NCBI RefSeq assembly: GCF_918797505.1
Contig: NC_092795.1
Span: forward strand, 34,893,131-34,957,130
Reading direction: 5' to 3'
DNA from: Bemisia tabaci
Lineage: Eukaryota; Arthropoda; Insecta; Hemiptera; Aleyrodidae
Length of the DNA stretch: 64,000 nucleotides
Of this stretch, positions 31,090 through 42,900 are shown piece after piece. Every line of letters starts with the position of its first letter. The stretch's first letter is position 1. The position numbers and the translations under genes are program-made. The notes beneath the pieces are model-generated. The model saw only the letters and a program-made list of their open reading frames with translations, did not search any database and was not told where the DNA came from.

Positions 31090-32930
31090 TTGTAATATCA
31101 TGTGTGAGCTTTGCTTCCTCTCACATGGAATGCTTCTGTCATGTGCATTTTTGGAAGCTTTCATGTTCTGTCATAAAACAACATTGTAGTACAGTACTAG
31201 CACATGTACAGTACTACAAAAGAATTGACTGTACTGTACTATAAGAGAATACAATATAAGTCATGTTAAAACGGATATTAAAACTACAACAGGTTAGTTA
31301 TGCACTTGAAAGCGTAAAACCCCTGATCAGGTAATAATTCATTTACAACCCACCTCCAGAACTGAGGAATGGTACTTTTTCTCCAATGTAGCCACCTTAG
31401 TGTTCTTCTAAATTTTGCAATTTTGACTTTGAAGAAGCTCACCGATTAGAAAATCTTACTTCAGCAGAACCAGCTCTGACATTTCAATTCTGAAAAAACC
31501 AAAATATAACATGAAAAATTCTGTCTATGGATTTTGGTCTCCCAACATAGCCTATAGTTGGTTACATTTTTATGAATAAAAAAATGTTTTCCTAATACTA
31601 TCTCATTTTAAAAATGCTACCCAATAATTCAATTCTTAAAAGTCTAATTAATGAGAGTCGAAGCAGCCTTAAGAAAGTGGTGCTCTCATGCAATGCTTTT
31701 TTGATGACAGATTTTGTCCTTGCTTGCCTCATACAGTTAACCATACGACGTAACCAGGTAATTTGACCAAAATCAATAACTTGAAGCATCATTAAATAAT
31801 GCTGGGATTTAAAGGAGTTGGCAATCAAAATAGATTAGACAATATTTGTCGTCACATATACTATTCCAAAAGCTATTGAAAAGTTGACTGCGCTCAGCAT
31901 CAATATGAATGAAAAGCAAAAAAGTAACAATTAAAGCAAAAGCTCAGAGCTGAATCAATGGCATAGAGAATGAAAAGAGTGAAAATGCCAAGTAATTATA
32001 CAGAGAATTTCTAATTGAGGAAGCAGAAACAATATCTTGAGTGCCCATTTACAATGCTGTCCAAACAATACAAACAAAATTTGAGACGATAGTAATCAGG
32101 CAACTCATTAATGGCAATACCTGGAGGTACTGTTGAAAATTTCAAAATGACACTTGTTTTTGGTGTCTGTGAGTTTGTGCTTGAAGTTAATCCATAGCAC
32201 TATCATGTGTATGAAACACATTGCATTAATATTTGGGCGTTAACAAATTTCTTTGGATAAAATGATAATATACAGAATTTTTGCAGATATTGCAAATATT
32301 TATCCTTAAAAAAATAAAATATGAAAAACTGTATGAAATATTATGCTCAGACTATAATTTATTGGCAAATGTAACAGAAATAAATTAGGGGTGTCATGGT
32401 AAAGGATTTAAATGACACTTGCAAAAAAAAAAGAAGAAAATAATTGGGTGGATTCAGGCTGGTTTGAGTAAAGTTCAACTTTGGTTTTTGTGGGCTTTAT
32501 CGTAAAATGTATTTGAGGATGGGCTTCGTGGAGAAATTTGAAATTATACCCAATGTCTCCTCTTAATATTCAAATGCAAAATTCTTACAAGTCAAAAGTG
32601 TTCATCCTAATTTCCAACAAACTAAAAATCCTGAATTTAAACCCATTTTCAGCGAAATTCTACCAAATATCACTTCATTTGTACACCCATGATTTTTGAG
32701 ATGTCTGCCATAAGAATAGTCTAAAATGTAAGTTATTTTAACCTGAATTTTTTTCTTTTTCGATTTTAAAATTACCTTGAAGGCCATACTTCTATAAAAA
32801 ATAAAAGCGAAGTAGGTGCAATCCATGTTTTGACGAAACGAAGTCAAGACTAGGGCAACTACTGTTTCCTGAGCACCTCCTTCAATTTTTTCAACCAGAT
32901 AAAAATTTCAGATGTGTGCAGTCACAACTG
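31090..32930. other. AT-rich spacer, nothing recognised
   Basis: No ORF with protein-like composition, no inverted-repeat element and no splice-ordered exons found by reading. Only short direct repetitions such as CTGTACTGTAC near 31190-31240. Confidence 0.5.
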
Positions 32931-33063
32931 ATTGATTCATTGTAGCAGTATATCTGAAAACGTGGAAAAAAAGGCTTTCAGTTTAGAATAACTTAACAAG
33001 GAAATGAGAGGGAAAAAAAAAAAAAAAAAAAAAAAAACCACCAAGAAGTAGCCCGAACTGTAT

Positions 33064-33285
33064 GTAACAAGGTGGAGAAATGGTGCTGGGTCCACACCAT
33101 TTCGCGGGGAAACAAAGCCAAGACATTCCAAAAATTAAAGTGGACACTCCCCCCCTTAGTTTCGTACTGGTACGCATTAGAGTTCAAAAATTTAATTTTG
33201 ACTCTAATTTTAATTTTTGGAATTTCTTGGCTTTGTTTCCCCGCGAAATGATGTGGACCCAGCACCATTTCTCCACCTTGTTACT
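33064..33285. mobile_element. MITE with ~75-bp inverted arms
   Basis: Starts GTAACAAGGTGGAGAAATGG and ends in its complement CCACCTTGTTAC. The arms include CACCATTTCGCGGGGAAACA. A copy of the left arm lies at 12053-12150. A 15-bp direct repeat (ACTTAACAAGGAAAT) is found at 32991-33005 and 33283-33297, enclosing the MITE and a 26-base A run. Confidence 0.75.
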
Positions 33286-33909
33286 TAACAAGGAAATCAA
33301 CCTGTAACTTGTGGTAAAATTGCAAGTGATAAACCAGCATTTTGTCCAATATGTTTTCGTGTTGAAGAATTTAGCAGCCTTTCATGGATATTGTGCAGTT
33401 AAACCTCTGACATTTTCGATCAAAACACATTACTGTTTAAATGTGAGAAAATGGTATGTTATTCAAGGGGAATTTTGAACTGTCTTATCTTCTACATTAG
33501 GAGGAATTTAGAGTACTTGTCATCAACTGGTCAGAGGAGAAAATATAAATTGATCAAAGGTTGAAATCAAAATAATTTTAAATGTTGCAACCCATTAATA
33601 CCCATTTATTTTATCCCTCATGGGCATGATACATCAAAAAAAATTAAAGAACCTGAGAATGTAGCAGAGCGTAGTCACTAACTTATCATTTAAAAAATGA
33701 AATAAAACAAAAGCTAAAACTCACTTGCTCCAAACATATAAAATGTTGATGATGCGTTTCAGCCATCATCAGGTTCACTCAACTCTTGTGTGATGGAGTT
33801 GTGGAAATATCTCGATGGCTGCGGAAAAAAGGCAGGAAAAGGCATCATATAAGTTTGTATTTTTCAAGTAAATTAATTTTATTTGTAGCTTTTATTTTCT
33901 GTTATTCTA

Positions 33910-34140
33910 CCGTGCTAAGGGAAAACGCCGTCTGAACATTCGAAAGTTGCCAAATTTCCTTTCAGAAAAAAGTTATGAATATTATTCCTTGAAATTTTCA
34001 GGAACTTTCAGAAAAATTGCAAACAGAATTATTTGAAAGATTGGAGGAACAATATTTACAAATTTTCCAGAAAAATCCTGATTTATCAAAGGAAATTTGG
34101 CAATGCCTGAGGGTTCATACGGCGTTCTTCCTTAGCACGG
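33910..34140. mobile_element. MITE with CCGTGCTAAGG termini
   Basis: CCGTGCTAAGGGAAAACGCC at the left and its near-complement GGCGTTCTTCCTTAGCACGG at the right. Inner arms share GCCAAATTTCCTTT. TA-containing flanks. Non-coding. Confidence 0.75.
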
Positions 34141-34149
34141 CAGTATGGG

Positions 34150-36590
34150 ACACAGTCTTTGTTCGGTTATTCAGCGATCCATTGTAGTCAATTAGATCTT
34201 CGTTTTTGAATTGAGTAAAAGTGCTGGTCTTCTGAAATTGAAAGAAAACCAACATTAGCTTTCCACTTTGAAAGCAGTTATAGCATCAATCTTGCAGTGG
34301 AGAGAAAAATTAAATGAGTCATACCTCCAGTAATTTAGGATCGTAAATTTTGTTCTTCTCTCCCTTCCTCCCTGCTTTCCAGTTGAGTCCTTCATTGGGG
34401 AGCAGACAGGTAAGGTAGGCAACAGTGTCATTCTTTCCTTTCCATCTTGCTCATAAGTTTGGAGGGCCAGTCTGCTAGAATACAAATAGGTAAGAGATGA
34501 GGTGTTAGTTGTTAGCATTATCACTAACTGCCATACTTGCATGCACAGTAGTTTGACCTGCAGGACTAAACTCAATACCGGGTGTCCCTATAAGGGTTTC
34601 CTCTCAAGTTGCATAGTACACCAGACCAGTTGCAAATTTAAGCATTAATATAATTATTTCCTCGTCTTATCAATACATAAATTCAAACTTTCCTCTCATA
34701 AATAGGCAATAATTTACTTGAGTTAAAACTTGTCTACCAAACATTGCCATGACAATCTTTGCAGTGTGAAAATACAATAACCTCAAAGTTAGCGATTCCA
34801 CTGAGCTATTGCACACTGTTTACACTTCGAACAACACTAGTTAGATTAGGAACACTGCTAGTAGAAAATCCAGCCAAAATCATTGTAGTACACGATTTAA
34901 TTGGAGTGTACTCTGGTTATTTAAGTGAGCAGAAAATAAAAACAGTATGTAAGGCTCATTTATAGCAGCAGAAAACGAAGCATCATTAATCAAAGTAGTT
35001 GCATGGTAAAAGCTGGGGCCAGGTCTAGAGATGTCATAACAGTTCTCAGAGAGCTATTGAGGTAGTTCCACAGCAAAGTATTGATAATACAACCTGTACC
35101 AATTGCTATCAGAGCTGGTGAGAATGGATCGTGTTCGATAGTGGTTTGATGTATCATTTGGTTCAAAACATTACAACATAACCTCACACCAAAATTTGAC
35201 GATACTAGTCAGATAAGATGAGAATGAGAAATATCATAGCCATTTAACTACTCTTGACCGATTAGTACTCATACGAATCAAAAATCCATCACAACAAACC
35301 GTTTCTATCAGATTACTCAATTGACTTTTGAGGCTATGTTTATATTTTGAACCAATGGAAACCGATACAATGTCACCCGTTTGACGTATAGAATGCGATC
35401 TTTAAGTTGTTTCCATTAATATATCAATTCAAAAGGCTAGGCAACTTTATGACATTAGAGCTAGCTCATTGCATGTTACTACAAATGCCTATCTTTAGAT
35501 CAGCACCACCCAACAGGTTAATACAAGCACTCAGACATAACCTTTGGTCAGAGGTGGCTTAAACAATACATAACTTTCATCTCAAAATATGCTGAAGGAG
35601 CTCTAGAGCATTAATGATTTGACTCAGAACTTGCCAGGTCACCATTCACTTTAAATGAATTTGCATTGCAGCTGAATACAAGCCTGTCTCAGCTTTCAAC
35701 GTCCTGCCCATTCTTTTCGGTTTTCTGCCATATCTCACACTCCTCTTTTTGGGCTATATAATTGTGCATCCTTGCACTTCTAAAGGGCTTTTATCTTGAC
35801 CGAGGAACGCGATGAATCAGGATTTTTATGATTCGGGCCAGTTCAACCGGCCTAAACGCGACCTCAGTCCACCTCGGAAGAGCGGTCCAAGCGTTCCACT
35901 GGAACGAATGGAACGCGCCAGTGGAACAGGATAGAAAATGATGCACTCTGCAGCAATCTTCTGCGGTTCGGATAAAAAAAGCCCTTTGGGTACACCGACG
36001 GATCCTACAAGGTGCAACAATGCATGAGCAATAAGTTCAGTCTTCCTCACCTGCTGGAACTATGATGTGAAATACATAAAATCCGAAGCTTCCCAATGAT
36101 GAGGTTATGAGTAGGAGCTGATCACAGAGTGCATAGTTACCTTTCTTTTACGGAGGTGGTGAGCAGGTTCCGAGGAGTTGCATGGTCAGCCATCTCTGGA
36201 ATCTCTGGATTGATGTGTAGGAAGAGCATGGACGAAAGAAAACCGATACTTTTCTGGTAAGTGTTGGATTTGACTTAAATAGTAGCGGATACAGAAACGA
36301 TCTCATGATAAAGATGATATGTAGGAATTTGACGCACGAGGCGAATCGTGAAGCAAAGTTGAAGTGTCTGTGTAAATTTAACCTCAAAAATTGTTCATAC
36401 CGAAAAAAACATTTGATTGGTCGATCGGTATCCATGTATGTAAACAAGTTGAAACTTTACTCTCATTGGTTCCCGCCAATTCGGATGGCGCTCGCGGCGA
36501 AAAATACAAATTGACGCGCCACTTTTCAAATAAGCGGAGAGTCCTCTGGTTGCGCGCACTTTGGAAACCAGCATCAGACCACCCGCACTA
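34150..36590. other. Spacer, nothing convincing
   Basis: Unique-looking AT-rich sequence with no supported exon. A small GC-rich palindromic stretch lies at 35895-35930 (TTCCACTGGAACG and complement). Confidence 0.4.
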
Positions 36591-36604
36591 GGTTGTTTTC
36601 CTTG

Positions 36605-36775
36605 TGTTTTAGGTCATACGAAGTCAGGGATCGCAGCGTTGATAGGGAACCATCCCCGAGGAATCCGAATTTCTTATAGTCCCATCCCCTCCTCCCTTGT
36701 CCTTATAGTTCCCTTTGGGAGTTGAATTGGGGGGGGGGGGGGGGGTCATGACCTTAAAGTCGGGGTTCCCGACCG
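36605..36775. repeat. Diverged fragment of the 55385-55550 foldback core
   Basis: Shares GGAATCCGAATTTC, a C-rich tract, GGGTCATGA and AAAGTCGGG in the same order as 55385-55550. It now contains an 18-base G run (36730-36747). Shows the inner foldback is a multicopy family. Confidence 0.6.
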
Positions 36776-36984
36776 AACTGCGGAGAAGAACGGATAATGT
36801 TTCTTGCTTTCATGTTTGAGACATGTTGGCCGAGTTTATACCGGCTTTTAACGTTTTTTTCATTATTAGCGAATCGTTTACTTTAAGAATTTTCCTACTT
36901 TACTTTCAACCGAAGCAGGACAGATTACAATGAATTGCAATCAAATTCAGAGCCATTGAACACTACTATTTTTTTTTTGTGTAT

Positions 36985-38560
36985 TAGAAATAAACAAGTG
37001 GTTAGAAATGAAAACAAAAGAATATGAACTATGCAAAACGATAATTTGGGTATCGGAACATGGCTGTTTTGAAAACGCCTTCAAATGTGGCGTGATACCT
37101 AACGCATTCTGGAGAGTTCAAATAGTTGTATCATTGCGCCGTAAGAATGTGACGGAAGATTTAAATGGAGATAGCTTCCATGCACACTGGGCTTGTCGAT
37201 TTCCTTTGACATTTTTGCAGTGGTGAATGCATAGCTGAAGTGCGCTCCTGCTAGAATTGTATTTAGCAAATGGGTGGTTTTTCTCCAAGGATTAAAAATA
37301 TACAAGTGGTTAGAAATGAAAACAAAAGAATATGAAGTATGCAAAACGATAGAGAGAGTTCAAATAGTTGTATCATTGCGCCGTAGGAATGTGACGGAAG
37401 ATTTAAATGGAAATAGCCTTATTCAAGCAGGCTCGCCACATCCCATCTCGGGCCCTGGTACCAGTTTTAAGGTCCCCAAGGAGGACCGGAGGGGAGGTGG
37501 GTGGGTCCGAGGGGCATCCCCCGAGAAATTTTAGAATTTAAACGACTAATCGGACACATTTTGAAGCTTCCATAAAGAATTTTTCCATCAATTTTTGCGG
37601 AATAATTTTGTTTTTTTGTTTTTTTTTTCTACTTTCAGCACTAAATACTTGCGAATTGTTGTATTTAAATAAATGTATCATTGCGCCGTAAGAATGTGAC
37701 GGAAGATTTAAATGGAGATAGCTTCCATGCAAGCTGGGCTTGACGATTTCCTTTGACATTTTTGCAGTGGTGATTGCATAGCTGAAGTGCGCTCCAGCTA
37801 GAATTGTATTTAGCAAATGGGTGGTTTTTCTACGAGGATTAGAAATGAACGAGTGGTTAGAAATGAAAACAAAAGAATATGAACTATGCAAAACGATAAT
37901 TTGGGTATCGGAACTAAGCTGTTTTGAAAACGCCTTCAAATGCGGCGTGATACCTCACGCATTCCGGAGAGTTCAAATAGTTGTATCATTGCGCCGTAAG
38001 AATGTGACGGAAGATTTAAATGGAAATATTCTCCATGCACGCTGGGCGGTCGATTTCCGCTAACATTTTTGCAGTCATGAATGCGCTTAAGTGCGCTTCA
38101 GCTAGAATTGTATTTAGCAAATGGGTGGTTTTTCTACGATGATTAAAAATAAACAAGTGGTTAGAAATGAAAACAAAAGAATATGATGTATGCAAAACGA
38201 TAATTTGGGTATCGGAACTTGGCTGTTTTGAAAACGCCTTCAAATGTGGCGTGATACCTCACGCATTCTGGAGAGTTCAAATAGTTGTATCATTGCGCCG
38301 TAAGAATGTGACGGAAGATTTAAATGGAAATAGCCTTCAAGCAGGCTCGCCACATCCCATCTCGGGCCCTGGTACCAGTTTTAAAGCCCCCAAGCACGGA
38401 GGGTGGGGGGGGGGGGGTCCGAGGGGCATCCTCCGAGAAATTTTAGAATTTAAACGACTAATCAGACGCATTTTGAAGCTTCCATAAAGAATTTTTCCAT
38501 CAATTTCTGCGGAATAATTTTTTTTTTTTCTCTACTTTCAGCACAAAATACTTGCGAATT
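36985..38560. repeat. Tandem array of ~310-bp units with GC-rich spacers
   Basis: Units recur at about 36985, 37300, 37675, 37840 and 38140, recognisable by ATAAACAAGTGGTTAGAAAT, GGAAGATTTAAATGGA and GCATAGCTGAAGTGCGCT. Some are truncated. Two spacers carry the same GCAGGCTCGCCACATCCCAT / GGGCCCTGGTACCAG module (37428-37640 and 38341-38545). No conserved ORF. Possibly a satellite-forming non-autonomous element. Confidence 0.75.
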
Positions 38561-38824
38561 GTTTCTCATTCATGTCACTCATCTCACTCATCTCATGTCA
38601 CGTTGTACATTCAAAACATCTGGAAAATTTTTACTTTTTTTTTCGGGGGGGGGGGGGCATAAGATACTATTTTCTGCTCTATGAGGGCCAGGCCCCCCTG
38701 GACTCCTCCTTCGTTTGTCTATGGCAAGGGAGTTGTGCCATGAGCCATTGAAGTCGAGGATGCCTAGACTGGAGACTCTTAGCATCTGACGGGGAAAGAA
38801 AATGAAACGCAGTTACTAGAAATA

Positions 38825-39060
38825 TCCCTCCGTACTGAAAATCTTGAAAATTTAAGGAGAATTCTACAGTGCCCCAGCATGTTTCTGAAAACCTATTCAC
38901 CTTTTGCGAAATTTTTAGGGTAAACTTTTCACTTTTTCTTACGAAACAAGGGTTGCATGTGAATTCGTAGTGGTTTTTCAGGGGGAAACACGGGCCCCCT
39001 CCGGGACCCGGGCCCCGGTACCAGGGACCCAGTATCATCCCTTTGTGGCGGGCCTGCACA
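38825..39060. repeat. Copy of the 11820-11990 module, inverted
   Basis: GAATTCTACAGTGCCCCAGC through CACCTTTTGCGAAATTTTTA to GGGACCCGGGCCCCGGTACC is the reverse complement of 11820-11975. It therefore belongs to the same composite repeat family as the two arrays. Confidence 0.7.
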
Positions 39061-39912
39061 CACCATGGAATGTTTTTATTTTGAGACGAAGGGGCCCCTC
39101 ATATTCTATTCAAAGTCTCGCAGACTGTGTTGATAAATCTGAATGTTGATTTTCCGGGCTTTTTTGTCGGTTTTGAGGCTCCACAGGTAAAGCTGACACC
39201 TCTATAAATTATATTTCATAGTCTCCAGGGGCCCATCTATCACTTCTGAGGCCCTAGGAGCTCCCTGGGTATCCCTGTATATTTCTAAATTCAAAGCCTT
39301 AGGGGCCCTTTTAGGTCCGTTGTAGGTACACTTGTGATACCAAAGAATTTCGGGGCCTTAAAGATATTGTAGGTATTGACACAAAGATATAATAAAAAGA
39401 ACAACAATTAAAAAATATTTCGACATACTTGCATATTTTTCCCTCCAATAAATATAATACTTTTACAATGCAGCCATAATTAGGTAGACCTTGACAGATT
39501 AATACACACAAAATTAATATGTTTAAATGTTACGACCCTCTATACGTCGAAGGCTAAAGTAAAAAAAGTGCGTTTATGCAATTGTGACTTCGCATTTTTT
39601 TTGCTCATGTACTATTTTTCGATAAAAAATTTGGTCAGTCAATGAAACAAATGCTCCTTGCAGTAGGTTTGGCAGAGTTTTTCAAAAGAAAAGAGACAAA
39701 AAAAGAAGAAGAAGAAAATCATCAGCCGAATCTGGCAATGACTTTTAAACAAGTATGATTGGTAATTGCAGGATTAAAAAAAACCCCATATCATTTTTAC
39801 AATTTACATTTTCCGAGATTTTACTCCCAACAGGCGACCTCTTCAGTGTTACGTGCTTAGGTGGTACCACTTGACTAAGTTGTTGAACAGTCTCAAGATT
39901 CCTAGCAAAGTC

Positions 39913-42900
39913 TCACTTGTATTCGGCAAGGAAATTACGATGGAACTCTTCAAACTTGTTTAACATGTTCTTTAGTTTATCCGTCTGCGGGAGAATTGTG
40001 GTTCTAAAACAGAGGAAAATTACACGTGTTTGTTAAAGCGAAGGAGATATATTTGTATGCTCGTGAACGAAACTTTATATTTGAAAGTTTCACTCGAAGT
40101 TTAGCAAAATGCGACCATTACATGGAAAAAGTGAGGGCCTCCTTCGATTGATACCTTTTCAAGAAAGTAATTTTGGCCAAGTTTTGATTGAATAATTGGA
40201 AACTGGATACCCAATACGACACGCTCTTCAAGTTATACCTCACATCGTTGACAAAAAAATGCTGTAAGCCGCAAAAAACAATAAAAATTGATAAAATATT
40301 GTCCTGCCTATTTAGTGTCCTCAAATTTTAAGCCTGTTTTACCCATTTTTTACTTTTTTGTTTTCGTATTTTCGAGAAATGTCTTTAAAAGTGCTTTATC
40401 AAAACCAATAATTTAATATTTGAAACCCATATATCAATGGGCGCCTGAGAAATATTGCCTACTCACCTGATGTGATAGGTTCCAGGTTTTTGGCCAAATC
40501 CAGCACCGGGTATGACGCAGATCCCGGTGTTCTCTAGAAGTTGAAACGCGTAAAACTCCGAGGGACACAATCCAAGGTAAGTAGCTTTCTCTATTGCCTT
40601 GGGAGGCAACTCCATCTGGTTAAAATCAAAATAGAATTGAGAAGAATTTTGTCAAAAAATTCTAGGAGTTTTGTTATTCCTCTTCTCCGAGAGGATTCTT
40701 TTATCATTCCGGAGAAGAGAAAGGAAATAGAATTCAACATATGCGCGAGATAAATATTTTTATCAGGTTAAGAGACATCTTTCAACATGTAACATGAAAT
40801 TGCATGTTTGTTGTTTTCCAAACTTTCGTAGTAAATACATGCAAATGACTTTTTCTGCAGTTCCGAATTGAAATCGGTTATATTTTTTCAAATTTCCTAA
40901 CCGCTCGACAAAAATACAACTGAGGCAAATAAAAAGAAATCATTGAAGAGGAGAAATGGATGAAATTATCCTTGCTCAATGTACACCGTGCGAGGTGCTC
41001 AAAGTGGACTTCGGTTCTTTTGATTGGTTATACTAAAACGAAATATCAACGAAATAAAAAAAAAGGATTCAAAAGGAAATTGAAGTTTTTGGCAAAAATG
41101 GCAAAAAATTCTCAACTTTTTTTGTACACCGGTTGGCTTGTCCCCAAACCTTAATTGTGCATGTGCACTGTGATGATGAAGCATACCTTTGGAAATGCAT
41201 ACATGGCTCCTTGAACCGGCTGACACGACATGCCCTCCATACGATTGAACGCATCGGCCACCAACTTAGCTCTTTCTTTAAGGGAGTTTATAACACCTCT
41301 TGTTTCTTTCATGAACAGCTCATACGATAGCTCAGTTTCTCGGGGTGGATTCACAACACAATCAATCGCAACCTGTAACCCACAGAAGCGTTTACATTAC
41401 TATGCAATACTTGGAAAATAACAACAAAAAACCAGTATAACGACGGTGATAGCCTGCAACCATGTATATCGTTTGTGCCGTTTCAAAATCTCCTCTCCTT
41501 CTTTTCTTTTTTAAAGGAGAACAGATCAATACCATTATTTGAAATTTTCTTCGCACGGAGAAGAAAAATCACAGCCGTGTTTAAAGATTGCTGCTGAGTA
41601 GCCTTCAATTCAGAAAATAAAGTACGATAGAAAGTCTGCAACGTCGCAACCCGAGATGCATGCCTGCGGAGTCTCAACGTCGAAGAGTAACTAATGATTG
41701 ATAGTTGCAACTGATTGAGTTACGACCGTTTTTGTCTAAACTTTCAGCAACGTGTATAAAAAATGAGATGAATTTATCTAGAAAACCTAAGCTGATACAA
41801 AGCAACATTTTTTAGTATAGGTCCTATTTATTTAAATTGTATAGCAATATTTGTACCTACTTCCCTCTTTCCCTCAATTGTCACACGTATGATAATTTTT
41901 GAATAAAATGGTGATGAGCTCCGCTCAGAAGATTGAAAATTATTGCAATACCGGTGCTCTGGACACCAATAGTAAAACAAGTAACCGCTGAAGCTTCTAA
42001 CCTGGCCAAAACTAGGTTGATGCATATGACTAATGGATTTTAAAAGCATGGCTTTTACTTCAGGGTCAAAGTTGATGATTTCCATGTAGGCTCCTCGGGC
42101 TCCACATTCACCCATGTAACCTAAAGAGAAAGAGAGAGAGAGAAAGAGAAAGAGAAAGAGAATGAGAATGAGTAGATATATTAAATCAATCATGAGAAAG
42201 AAATGTAACAAAAGCCTCCTTAAAAAAAAAAAAAAAAAACAAAACAAAAATAAATCCGTAAGTAAGGGCACTTCTAAACGTAAAAAAACCTGAGGATACT
42301 TAAATATGCAATTAAACGTCAATTTATTAACGTGTGCAAGAAGTTAATGCTTACTTTTTTTCGGACGGAAAATGAATTCGACCACATTTGACAATAAGGA
42401 ACTACTATTTCTGGCTCCCCCACAAAAGCATCTATCTGCGTAGGAAAACTAATGGCATATACGTCGTTTCTGAGGTGGGCCAGAAAAAACGGTTAATTTA
42501 TAATTGTTTATCATATTGATGACCAAAGTGCGAGACCACATATCTCTATTTGCGACGTTGCAGATTTCCTGTAATACTTCAATTTTTCTCGGAAAACTAG
42601 GCAACGTGATTTCTTGAAACTTCCTTGTTTTTTTTCTCTCCACTGCTGGAAAAAGAAGTCGCTTGGATCTAGAGCAGAATCTTAATAACATTGACAAGAA
42701 AAAAATACTCCTAATTCAATAGGATTTTTCCTTGAATCAAAGGGCCTGCAGATTTTCTTTGGATTCAAGCAAAAATCCGATTGAATCAAGAGTATTTTTT
42801 CTTGTCAATGCTTCTAAGAGTCTAAACTCTAGATCCAAGTGAATTTTTTTTCCAGTGTCTGTTAGCAGAATATTCTGTGTACATTTTAAGTTTTAATGTC

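Noticed and set aside
33080..33307. ORFs sharing a protein across 11915-12112 and 33000-33300
   Set aside because: They are arms of one MITE read in both orientations, not a gene.
36985..38243. Long minus-strand ORFs repeating the same protein (also at 12476-12724)
   Set aside because: They are translations of the tandem ~310-bp repeat; similarity between them follows the DNA repeat, with no conserved start, splice order or protein-like composition.
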